Source: Volvariella volvacea V23 (taxonomy: Eukaryota > Basidiomycota > Agaricomycetes > Agaricales > Pluteaceae). From it: a stretch of 64,000 nucleotides of DNA. Under the pieces are notes generated by a model, which was given only the letters and a program-made list of their open reading frames with translations, ran no database searches and had not been told where the DNA came from. A program made the position numbers and the translations under genes. This document shows, in pieces, positions 1 to 10,520 of this stretch. The stretch's first letter is position 1. The number at the start of each line of letters is the position of its first letter. The stretch is from contig KB722747.1 in NCBI GenBank assembly GCA_000349905.1, forward strand, positions 520,219 through 584,218. Reading direction: 5' to 3'.

Positions 1-1139
1 CGAACTCTCCAATTTCTTATACACGTCAACTTCAGCATGATACTTGGGTGAGTCAATCCGCCAACTGTCCTTGAGGAAAACAAGTCGGTGATTAGCGACG
101 TCGAGAGCAATGAAGCCTTTTGTCGCTCTCCCAGTGACAGAATAGGAAGGAAAATGAGGTTTTCCGATAAGGAAATCTTTGGGACCTGCATCGTCCTGAA
201 TAGTAACACATTGAATGGGGTAATGATTATCGCTAATAGCTTCTTGCAAATAATTCCGATGCGTTTCTATGTTCGTGTTGAAAGTCTCCATCATTCGAGC
301 CTCCTCTAGTGTCGCTGGACGTATAGTGGGATCATATCCGAGTCTATATGCCCCAACTTGTACACGAAATCCAGGAGTTTTGACGGTTCCTTTTTGTAGT
401 CGAATGAATGAGTGACAACGATGCCAACGCGGTCCCATCTAATCAGCCAAGCGAGTGATCCTCGAAGAGAAACAGAAAAAAGGAAGGTGCGGTGCTGGCG
501 ATTCTGGATGTGAGACGCGTATTCGACTATCTGCCCAAGGGAGAACATGGCGTTGTTTCCCTTACCTGGGGCGAAAGGATGATCATTGTTTTCGTTCTTC
601 ACTTCTATGAATGTTGAGACATAAGACCACCGCATATAGCTGGCATATTGCTGACGACGACCAAAACTTGTGGCTTTGGAACCCCCAACAGCACGTCTTT
701 CAGAGAGCGGCATAATAGATAGGTCGATGCATTTGTCCTTCCCAGATTCCGACCAGTTTGCTGTGTCAAAGACTCTGTAAAGGCTTCCCTCTAAAGCGGA
801 TGAAAATGTATCACACTATGCATAGACTCTCAACAACACGTCAAATCACTTTGCATGTGAAGAACGAACCAACTCTGGGTACCAAAGAACTTCTTTATCC
901 TTCAGCATGTCGTCTGTAAGCCAACTGAAGTCCTTGAATGTCGCCCTTTTTTCTGGTGGGACAGGGGGTAGAGGCGCGAATGTGTTCATGAAATGGTCAT
1001 AGGTAACGAATGCCATGCGATCCTGCATGTCAGCCCCCAAATCGGGGTAGATCTCTTGTGCCTTGGTCTGTCTGTCGTGGTAGTGTAGGTGGCTATGTGG
1101 GCGGGTGGATACTTCGTCCTGATTAGCATCTGGTACCAT
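1..1139 (-). CDS. FunK1-type fungal protein kinase, 5' part, cut by window edge
   Basis: This is the N-terminal half of a fungal-specific FunK1 kinase; the 3' part lies outside the window. Exon 1 is about 1139-870 and starts at MVPDAN. A 54-base intron with donor GTTCGT follows. Exon 2, from 815 down, reads LYRVFDTANW, then SFGRRQQYAS and FIEVKNENNDHPF, then WDRVGIVVTHSF, all typical FunK1 N-lobe blocks. Near 345 the frame must move by one base to join the next block (GYDPTIRPAT), which continues to position 1 with GRATKGFIALD and LVFLKDSWR. No acceptable intron explains that shift, so the copy may be frameshifted. FunK1 genes are numerous in mushroom-forming fungi and often decay. The domain call is strong; intactness is doubtful. 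Confidence 0.72.
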
Positions 1140-3204
1140 GGTGAGTTATAGACAAAGTATTAAAGGATGCACACCTTTACCCTTATAAAGTCAGCCGTAC
1201 CAATTATTTGGTATTTGGTTAGGCGGGGCAAATATTATGGCTAAATATGATCGAAATATGGGATGAGCAAAATTGCAGCCTGTCGGAACGTGCATTGAAA
1301 CATGCACGCTTGTAATTAGAAGTCTGGCTAGTTAAAAGGAAGGACGGGCCGTGGAACTGTTGAGTCCTTTCTAGACCTATCTAGTCAGCTGCAAAAATCA
1401 AACTAGAAAAAGCATGAATTAATATGCCTACTATTCACCGTTGAGCGAAGTGGTCGTTCGAGCCTAGGACTTGCACGACTCAGGGGCCCAAGCTTACGTA
1501 CTCCACAAGCCCTATGTTGCCAGAGAGCCAAGAGCTAACGACCGTATTGTTTAGGCCCTAAGATGCGGTGCGACGAGCGATGAACGAGTTTTTATAAGAA
1601 CTGAGGGCGCGAGTGGCGGCGAGATGATGGTCTCACCTGTTAATACGACGATATCACTTAACGAAGGTTTGGACTCGGAGGTCGCTTTCCAATGGTCACG
1701 TGTCAATACTTTTCTTGAATCCGCACGTGTATATGTCACATGCTCGTGCTGCAGGGTAGGCGAAGATGCGCATTGCGCCAAGACGCGGTTGGGCTATCCA
1801 ATTATCCCGGAGGGCCCGGTTCTGGCATTTAAAAGTCGTCGTAATCAGGCGGGGTTGGCAGTGGAGTGTGTGGAAAGAGGGGAGGGGCTGAGGTCGGTCG
1901 TTTGAAGCCATGTTGGCCTCTGATTTCTGGCACCTTGATCAAAATTCCCTTGCACGCCAGGGAATCAAACCTTATCCAGCTGGGAGTGCTTTTTTGTTTG
2001 AAATTTGAATCTCGTTCATCGACTGGTGCAGGAAACCAGTCCGAAGGCGCAGTGGGCAGCTGCCTGCATAGGTTTTTCTGTGGTAGTGCTTTTTGACATC
2101 GCCAGACAAGGGGAGCCTCCCTAAACATATTTTGGCTGCTACGGTGCATCATCCACTGGGGAAGTTTGAAAACTAAATTCAGCCGATGTTGAACGCAAAT
2201 TTTCCTTTTTTTTTTTTGCTCTGCCTGTACTGGCTTGACGTGACGTAGCTTTTTCGGGCCAACTAGTACTCACCTGTACTCACAGTCTAGTGAAGTCTTA
2301 GCCAAAAGGGGGCAAGCCTCAACGATTACATATCTTAGATCTTGGGCCTCAACTTGTTTTTAATATTCGTGAACCCAACAGACTTGATATCGGACGCTTG
2401 GAATTGCAACACTCGGGACAGGTCGATATGGGCTCCGAAAAAGGGTGGTACTGTCTGGTTGCTATGGTCAAAGTCAACAAGCAGCATACATAATGCATGA
2501 TGGGCAGTGAAGAGATGCGTCGCAAGGGCACCGCCGGGCTTCATTGTGTCTACCCAACCTCTCACATCATCTCTACCACGGCCTCAATTCAGGCTCGCAA
2601 GCCATCATACAATGAGTCACCAGGACCAACAAACTAGCCATTCAAATTCAAATTTCCAAACTACGAAGGGGAACGTGAAGGAGTAATGAGAACAAGAAAA
2701 CGGGGCAAAGACCAGGGAAAGGGGATTGGATAAAGCAATGGGAGATGGGGGTAGATGTAGACGCTGGCCACGGAGGGATGAGGACGCCAGTATCTGGGTA
2801 AGTAGAACAAATTATCAACACAACAGAACAGAACGAGACCAATAAGTGGGTAATGTGAACGTGGTGAATTCCTGCGAGTAGCAAGGGAAATCGATAAAAC
2901 CAGGTGAAAGTAGAAGTGGCTGGTATAGCGGAAGAGGTAACGGTGAAATGAGGATATAAAAAACATGAGTAAGGTATATCAGGGTGAGTTGGTCACGATG
3001 TCAGAATAGACGGGTAAACATAGAACATAGGGAAGAAGGAGGAAAGGGGGGCGGATAAGGGGGGCTGAGCGTCACAATATTACCAGGGATCGATGTCCAA
3101 TATATGTAACCGAGCATATCCAGCAGGGGAGCGAAAAGGAGTAAAGGAGCGACGAAATGTATCCGACGAGAGAACTGAAATGATCTGCAGCAGCGCCTCC
3201 TCCT
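1140..3204. other. gene-poor stretch left of the mucin gene
   Basis: About 2 kb without a recognisable gene. Short ORFs occur on both strands, the longest being 107 codons at 1829-2152 (-) and 76 codons at 2335-2565 (-). They overlap one another in several frames, show no family signature and have no clear splice partners. A T run lies at 2209-2218. The right part is presumably the 3' untranslated and downstream region of the mucin gene. Confidence 0.4.
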
Positions 3205-6200
3205 TTACCAATTCATACTACTCTCCTTCAACATCGGCGCCGAGATGGCTCCCGGTGCCACGTTTCTTCGTGTCATCAAAGGACTACCTCTTCCACTGAA
3301 TGGATTCTGTCCTGATGACTCTGCTGCTGCTCTAGCAATTTGCTCTCTCATCTCTTGATCTCTCAACGAATCCTCCGCATAATAGAAACTCCTCCTTCTC
3401 GCACCGCCCACGCTATCCTGGTCAAAGTCTCGTCCTTCCGGTCTAACACCCATGAATCCACTATCAACTGGTGGATCGCTCAACCTCCTATGCTTCAAAT
3501 CCTGTCGCCTCTTCCAAGATCTGTAAACCAAGAACGCCAGAACGAGCACAGCAATAGTTCCCAACGCCGTCACAACTCCAATGATTGCATCCTGTCTCTC
3601 CCTCCCCTGGTTCGAAACAGCTCCAGAATTGGCTCCTAGTCCATTTCCATTGCCTCCGCTTCCACCTCCGGGTATAATTCCACCACCGGCACCATTAGGA
3701 TCCGCAACGGAGTTCAATGCGAACCCAGAGTTGACCATGTTGACTAGGTCTTGGGCGACCGGGTCAGCAACGCCGGTGTAGAATGACGATTGTTTTGCTT
3801 TAATTTCTGCGGCTAAGGTGTCAACAAGCTCTGTGGGTATATACCCAAGCCACATTGTGCCAAGTTGGTTGGCATCCGAAGGACCCCGGTACGAATGGGG
3901 CACGTAAACCTGCAGTGCGTAGGTTAGGACTTCGTCGACTGTGACGTGGTGGTGCCGTAATGATTGATGTCCGGGACGAGGTGACGTCGGGTGTAGCCGT
4001 GACAGCAGTGACGGGAAAGATTTTCAGGGAAAGTTGGAGAAGGTTATATTTGATACGGCAAAAAAGAAAAAAGGATAAAAGTAGCCGACGATCAGTGGAT
4101 AATACATGAAACTTGAAGTGGTCACGTACCAGAAATTCCAAGAGAATGAGAGATGATGACTGGCAAGTATGCGAATATCTGGCTGGCAGCGATTTGGTTT
4201 GAAACAACGAACGGCCAATTCAACTCCAGGGTGAATAAGATACTGATAATGGTATAACCCGACAAGTCTTGATTCGGATCCATTTGATTCCTTGGATAAA
4301 TCCTGGCCGGCATATTGGTGGGCAATGGCGCCTCAGTCAAAGCCGTAGCAGTTGCGCGAACAACGGAGGTTCCACCAGTGCTGTCCGTGATAGTAGACTC
4401 CTCTTCTGGGTTGACTGTTGGCTCAGCGGCATCCGGATCTGTAAGGGTAGCCTCGACAGAAGTAGTAGGGATTGAAGTGAAGACCAATCCAGACTCCGTC
4501 AGGAATGCCAAATCCGAATTAATTGAGACAGACGAAATGATGGGCGGGACGGAAACGGTGGCCGTTTCGTTTGTGCTGGGAAGGGAGGAACCAGGGAAGC
4601 TAATGACAGGGAAGGAATCAGAATCCGTGCCAGTTGGTGAGCTAGACGGTCCGCCAGTTGGAGTTGTGTCGGTGTCGGTGTCGGTGCCTGTGGGAGGCAA
4701 CGAGGTTGGACCAGATCCGTCACTGTCTGTATCTGTGGGCGGTAGAGAGGTTGGGCCTGTTGTATCACTGTCGGTATCCGTAGGAGGTAGGGAAGTTGGG
4801 CCTCCAGTTTCGTTATCGGTATCCGTAGGAGGAAGCGAGGTAGGACCACCGGTTTCGCTGTCTGTATCTGTAGGAGGAAGTGATGTTGGCCCACCGGTAG
4901 GGCTATCTGTATCTGTAGGAGGAAGCGATGTTGGCCCACCGGTAGGGCTATCTGTATCTGTTGGAGGAAGCGAGGTAGGTCCTGCAGTATCAGAGCCAGT
5001 ATCCGTTGGAGGTTCCTCAGTTGGACCATTCGTTGGTGTATCAGTCGGTGAAGTAGGCTCCTCAGTGATTGTTGGTGAAGTAGGCTCCCCAGTAGGCTCC
5101 TCAGTAACCGTCGGGTCATCTGTAGGCAGAGGAGGGAGGGAGATCGATCCAGACACTGAAACGGTGGGAAGAGGTGGAAGAGGGTTGGAAGGCTCGTCGG
5201 AGACCGTTGGCGTTGGCGTTGGCTCCGTTGGGTCATCGGTTGGTGGCAGGGTCGGGGTGTCTGTTGGGGGCACCTCAGTGTCAGGAGGAAGAGTCGGGGT
5301 ATCTGTTGGGGGAACCTCTGTATCCGTAGGAGGGAGCGTTGGGGTGTCTGTTGGAGGAACCTCAGTATCAGGAGGAAGAGTTGGAGTATCTGTGGGAGGA
5401 ACTCCAGTGTCCGTTGGGGGCTGCTCTGTGACAGTGGGAGGCTGCTCTGTAACAGTAGGTGGCTCGTCAGTGACAGTAGGAGGCTGGTCAGTGATGGTGG
5501 GGGGTTGATCTGTCACAGTGGGTGGTTGATCAGTGACCGTAGGAGGCTGCTCAGTGACCGTAGGGGGTTGGTCAGTGACGGTGGGTGGTTGGTCGGTCAC
5601 GGTTGGAGGCTGATCAGTCACTGTGGGGGGTTGTTCCGTCACGGTAGGAGGCTCTTCAGTCACCGTCGGTGGTTGCTCCGTAACAGTCGGGGGCTGCTCA
5701 GTCACAATAGGAGGCTCTTCAGTGACAGCGGGGGGCTGCTCTGTGTCCGTGGGAGGCTGCTCAGTAGCGGTGGGAGGCTGCTCTGTAGGAGGTTGCTCTG
5801 TGACAGTCGGAGGCTGCTCAGTCGCCGTGGGTGGTTCCTCGGTAGCGGTGGGCGGCAAGTCAGTGACGGTAGGAGGTTCCTCCGTAGGCGTAGGCAAAGT
5901 CTCCGTGGGCACCTCGGTATCCGTTGGGGTAGGCTGCTCTGTTGGTAGCTCAACCGACACGCTAACACTCAAGGACGGCAGAATGCCTGAATCTGTGTCG
6001 GTGGGTATTTCTGATGGCGTTGGCTCCGGTGGTGGTGTAGAAGGGTCTACAGGGGTTTCAACAGGAGTTTCAACGCCGTTGGAGCTGCTACCGGTTTCTG
6101 TTGGATCAGGAGACGTGGCTGTCTCTGACCCTGAACTGGGATCTGCTGAAGGTTCCGTAGGTGTATCAGTTGGTGTATCTGATGGGGTGGGTTCAGCGGT

Positions 6201-6847
6201 TGGGTCAGCGGTTGGGTCAACGGTTGGGTCAGCAGTTGGGTCAGCAGTTGGGTTGGCAGTCGGGTCGGCAGTCGGATTGGCAGTTGGGTCAGCAGTTGGA
6301 TCAGCAGTTGGATTTGCAGTAGGATCGGCAGTCGGGTCAGCAGTTGGATCAGCAGTGGGGTCAACAGGAGGGTCTGTTGCTGTAGGATCGGCGGCACTGT
6401 CAGTGGGCAGATCGGACGGCGTAATAACCGGGGCTGGTAGCATAGCAGTCTGGTCTGTAGGCGCCGACGACGGTGGGGCGCTCTCCTCATCGCTAGCAGG
6501 GTCACCAACACCGACTCCAAGCCCGAGGCCAATATCACCTAGGCCAATGTCACCACCTAGGAGTCCAATTCAGCATCAGTAAGAGTTCCTCAAAAAAGTA
6601 AGGGAGTGGAATGACGAATGCAACACTCACCAAGTCCAAGTTGCCTCGGAACAAACTGCATGGCCTGTCTCTTCTGAACGAATGGAGCAACACCGGTATC
6701 CCTAGTATGCCTTACGTGCCTCGCGCCACCGGTCAAAGACCTTCTGGCATGACTGTTCGCATTCGAAGAATGCACGGCATCGACAGGTAAAATCGCAGAT
6801 GCAAGCGAACATGCAATTACTACAAGCGAATAAATAGATAACCGCAT
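3205..6847 (-). CDS. MSB2: Msb2-like signalling mucin (osmosensor)
   Basis: Predicted 1,125-residue single-pass membrane mucin, exons 6847-6631, 6556-4130 and 3938-3205; all phases agree. Residues 1-24 form a signal peptide (MRLSIYSLVVIACSLA). Residues about 80-800 are a Pro/Thr/Ser mucin domain built of four repeat families. The Hkr1/Msb2 homology region follows, with NWPFVVSNQIAASQIFAYLP, then TYALQVYVP and GYIPTELVDTLAAEI. A hydrophobic helix at about 998-1020 (GVVTALGTIAVLVLAFLVY) and a roughly 105-residue basic cytoplasmic tail end the protein. In other fungi such mucins sit upstream of the Cdc42/Ste20/Ste11 MAPK branch controlling osmoadaptation, filamentation and host or surface recognition. 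The role here is inferred from that family. The identification is strong because the homology region and topology both match; the repeat region may vary in length between strains. Confidence 0.88.
4660..5010 (-). repeat. 45-bp tandem repeat (15-residue unit) in the mucin
   Basis: The translated unit is approximately TDTDSxTGGPTSLPP, repeated about eight times with third-position and some amino-acid drift. It is the repeat block closest to the membrane. Units are in frame, so copy-number change would alter mucin length without breaking the gene. Confidence 0.8.
5235..5420 (-). repeat. VPPTDTPTLPP-type repeat in the mucin
   Basis: Alternating EVPPTDTPTLPP units, some with an extra TD, repeated about four times in frame between the 15-residue block and the PPTVT block of the mucin. 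Confidence 0.75.
5420..5860 (-). repeat. 21-bp tandem repeat (PPTVTEQ/PPTVTDQ) in the mucin
   Basis: About twenty copies of a seven-residue unit PPTVTxQ, where x is mostly E or D. Thr density suits heavy O-mannosylation. DNA units differ at synonymous sites, so the array is old enough to have diverged. Confidence 0.82.
6185..6375 (-). repeat. 12-bp tandem repeat (ADPT/ANPT) in the mucin
   Basis: About sixteen copies of a four-residue unit ADPT, with N or V variants, at the N-terminal end of the mucin domain. The short regular unit is a likely site of replication slippage. Confidence 0.82.
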
Positions 6848-8892
6848 CGTTCAATGTTTGACGTCAGCTTGTCCGTTTTGTCAGGGTTTGTGAGGGTGTC
6901 TATATGTATATATAAGTTATCGTTTCGTCGAAGGTGAACTCTGGGTCTTCGTCTCGCTCGTGAGGGAGCACAGAAGGAGAACAGGTCGTTACGTTACGAC
7001 GAAAGGTCGACTAATTGAGGGGGAGGGTGTGAAAGAGCGTTTGTGAGAAGTTAACGAGTGTATACGGTTGGGTACTGTCTTTTTTTCTTGGCTCCAAAAG
7101 CGCAAATTGTTCTGTCCTTGGTAGGGGTGATGGTCAAGGGTTGCGGGGTAGAGGGATGAATGAAGATAGGTCGATTCTTGAGGGGAAGGTAGTGGGATAC
7201 GAGGAAGTATCGAGCGGTAGATCACCAAAGAGGGCACAAATCAGGTAGAAGATGTGCTCTGTCGAGGTGATGCTGGCAGAGGGGAAGGACCAATGATGGT
7301 AGCGACAATATAACAGGTTGGCGACGAAAGGAATAATCGCGGTGGGGACGGGGAGGGATGGCCGAGGGACGGAGGAGGGGGAGGGAGGGAAGAGGAAAGA
7401 AGGAGGACAAGAGAAGGAGTGACGAGAGTTCGATGAGGACCGGTAACGACGATGGTGATGTGGACAGGAAAAGCGTATGGATATCGAGTCCAACGTGATC
7501 CCAAGTTACATCCAAAAATCCCATGTTGTCCATCACAAAATATGAATTGATGCGCAGCCATTGGTTGTAATTTTGTGATTTTTTGATCCCATCCATCGGA
7601 ATTTGTTCCAAATGTGTGATCCCCAAGACGATCCAGAACGTTCGTCCAATCCATATTCCATCACCGCCCAATATGAGGTTCCGGAGGACCACACCAATGC
7701 ACCCACGGCCGACCACCGATACAACAGCCAGCCCAGGACGAAACGCAACGAGCACCGGGACAATAAGAGTGAGCATGCAAGTGAAGAAGACGGTATCCAC
7801 CTGTCAGTAAAGCGCACACATACGGGGACAGAACACAAAAGCTATGCCCAACCAAGGACTCACCCAAGTAATAATACCAAATCAATACCTTAACCCAACA
7901 AGCAAGCAAACCGAATTTTCAAACGTACAACCGAAAGTAAGGAGTGTAAGGATACGAACGGAGACCGTCGCCGGGAGGAAAGGGAATCGGGGGAGGAGGG
8001 ATGGAGGACAAGTCCAAGGATGAACTTCAGGACGATTAGAGGGGACAAGGAGCAGGAACACAACACAAAAAGAGCGAAAAATCCAGACGGACCAAAATTC
8101 TTCCCAAAGGGGTAAGAAATCAGTCTACCAGTCTGAGCAGCCCTGCCGTAGCAGTTTCCAGAGACAGCCAAGTTTTCGGGACCCTCAGTCTAAGGCCGAT
8201 AGAGCGCTTCAGGTTGGCAGTCGCACGACAGAGTTGAGAGGGACTTGGAGGGAAAACAAGAGCGCCTACACAACGGGTCACTAATGCGAGGGTCTATTGT
8301 CCCTATTTGCCAGACTTTTAGGTCAAAAATATGTTTACCCCAGCTGGATCTGGTGCAGGGTCGTATGAATTGGCCTTCCCATGTGTACATGCTTCTCGGG
8401 CTTCGCAAAGCAGTAAATCCAGGGTTGTTCCTGCCGCATACTTCCACGTCCCTTCCAAATTTGCCTGATGCGCCCAGCTCCAGCTCCTGCAACACTCAAG
8501 CTAAAACCTCATTTCCTGCTCGTATTTCCGCGCCCGAACGCTCGCCGTCCGAGGTCTAGATGAACAGTAAAATCTCATTACCCACCCCAATATGACTAAG
8601 TAGCGCTATTCCCGCTCCATATTCTGGAGCGAGCACTGCACCCACATTGAGTCGGGCAACTGGCTGTCAACTCCTTATAATAGTACTTCTTCCGTGTCGC
8701 ATTGGGAGCTTCTCGTCCTATTATCTCATCGTTTGGCATGCATGCATTTTCGGGATGTGCTTATAGGACATGGAGAAGACAAGGCAGCATGATGGGCATA
8801 CAAGTGCGTGGTGCTGTAGGAACAAGGGGGTCACATCTTCGTGCTACGACAATACAGAGCGTCTGCTCAAAGCAGGAGAACTATCGAGTAAT
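6848..8892. other. long intergenic region upstream of the mucin gene
   Basis: Roughly 2 kb between the mucin start and the uL23 stop. Several open frames exist on the minus strand (for example 7222-7800) and the plus strand (7603-7893, 8245-8559). They overlap in mutually exclusive frames, have skewed composition and match no family I recognise. The part next to 6848 probably holds the mucin promoter and 5' untranslated region. Nothing else can be supported. Confidence 0.4.
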
Positions 8893-9793
8893 TTAGATGA
8901 AACCAATCTAAAGACAATAACGACAATATCGTTAGCATCCGCATCCACTGAACGAATGAGCGAAATAACACAAACCTTGTTTGCCACATCCAAAGCATCG
9001 TGGTCGGGTGTCAATCGTACATAGGCCTTCTTCTTGCCATCCGGTCTACATGCATTGCCGCCGTCAGGTCGTGTTCATGGGTAATACCCGTCAATTAAAG
9101 TAATTACTCACCGGATGAGGGTGTTGATCTTTGCCGCCTGGACATCATACAACTTCTTGACAGCATCCTTGATCTGTTGCTTGTTGGCCTTGATGTCAAC
9201 AATGAAGACGAGGGTGTTGTGCTCCTCGATCTTCTTCATGGCGGATTCGGTGTTCAAGGGTCTACATGAAGCAAACGAGGAGTTTGTTAGCTTCACTGTC
9301 GTATCTCAAGCCAAAAGAAGGGTTTATTTCCAAACCGAGGAAGTAACCCCCCAAGCTTTGCTTTGCAATACAATAAAGACCCATCCAACACGCCATCCCA
9401 CGCGCCCTGCACTCTCCAAACGAAAAGACAAAGTATACTCACGACACAATTGTCCTGTACTGGTCCAACCTCGGTGCATGAGGAATCGACTTCCTCGGGT
9501 ACTTGGGGTTCCGGGGAAGTCGAAGAGTCTTGGGACGGTGGAAGCTAACAGAGAATCTTGGCTTCCTAGATGAGTGTGAGTGCACGCCCTGGAGTGCTGC
9601 CTTCTTTGCTTGCTTGGCCTTTGCATCCTTCTTGGGTGCTGCCTTGGACGCTTTTGGTGCGGACGCGAGCGCAGGAACAAGTGCGAATGTGAAATTTGTA
9701 AGGATGAGTATGAGTTCGTGCCAGAGGCAGAGGATAGGAACCTTTTGGGGCAGCCGCTGCCTTGCCCTTGACTGATGCTTTTGTTGTCGCCAT
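8893..9793 (-). CDS. RPL25: 60S ribosomal protein uL23 (L23a/L25)
   Basis: Predicted 164 residues in five exons: 9793-9742, 9650-9443, 9261-9112, 9045-8976 and 8907-8893; the last exon holds only four codons and the stop. The N-terminus is an Ala/Lys-rich eukaryotic extension ([18 protein letters not shown]). Next come the rRNA-binding start [17 protein letters not shown] and the core [19 protein letters not shown], then [20 protein letters not shown] and [19 protein letters not shown]. These match uL23 nearly residue for residue. The protein sits at the polypeptide exit tunnel and docks signal recognition particle. The first intron has an unusual GTTCCT donor, but the frame and conserved protein across it support the junction. 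Confidence 0.93.
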
Positions 9794-9907
9794 TGCTGAA
9801 GTCTGATAAATAACAGAGACCCGAGAATCAGTAAGACGCTTTCAAATCGAAACCCGAGCCAGAAAATGGAAGAGGGAACGGCGCAAGTTTGCTCTCGATA
9901 TAGCTCA

Positions 9908-10347
9908 CTAAGTGAGCCACCCATAGTCGCATTTCGCGACCATTTGTGATTCCAACTTGTCCAGCCCGATAGGTCCCATCCTGCAAGCCAAAAACACCTT
10001 CAAGATCAACCAGACCGTAATCCCACCTAAAGCTCATCCAACCATCATGCTTTCAATCCACCCTCAGATCTTCTCCTTTCCATCCCAAACTACTTGCACG
10101 AGCAATATACCGTCCTCGAAGGCCAAAACGGATGTGCTTTCGGATAACGTCAGGCCATACTCACCTTGAAGAATGCCGACGAGGGGTCTGTGTTGTGTAC
10201 GGATGGAGGCTGTTGGTATGCTTACGCAGTGGTCTCGATCGCGTGTGTCCAATTTTCCTTTTGTGGATATAAACCAGGAGCACAGCGTGCGAATCGGTCC
10301 TTCTCAGGCCTCGCACCCCACTTCGCTTCGAGAATCGTGCTCAACAT
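9908..10347 (-). CDS. possible small single-pass membrane protein
   Basis: Hand-built model of 87 residues with exons 10347-10226, 10187-10165 and 10026-9908; phases agree. The product begins [17 protein letters not shown]. It has one hydrophobic stretch at about residues 42-65 ([20 protein letters not shown]) flanked by charged or aromatic ends, and stops after CDYGWLT. I do not recognise the family. A short tail after one helix would suit a small mitochondrial or ER membrane subunit, but that is only a guess. Reading through the second intron instead gives an 81-residue protein ending WDGKEKI with no helix. The gene fills the space between uL23 and the PPPDE fusion, both on the same strand. 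Confidence 0.42.
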
Positions 10348-10520
10348 TTCGACCTGGGGCGCTGGCAGGGTCCGAGTATCGGGTACCTCAGCTTCCCAGG
10401 TGGTGCGTTGACAAGACTACGAAGGGCAAGGAAACCGGGGCGACGTTGATTAGAGTATGCTATTATGTTAATGAGTACAATGGGTTATCATTATAGCGCT
10501 CGAACATTCTGTGCTCCTCG

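Noticed and set aside
1950..1985. tRNA-like T-arm on the minus strand (GGTTTGATTCC)
   Set aside because: No A-box at the right distance upstream, and the acceptor stem cannot be formed.
4315..6582. Long plus-strand ORFs (397 and 319 codons, Gly/Ser/Val-rich) opposite the mucin gene
   Set aside because: They are mirror images of the minus-strand Pro/Thr repeats. The minus strand has the signal peptide, homology region, helix and correct introns.
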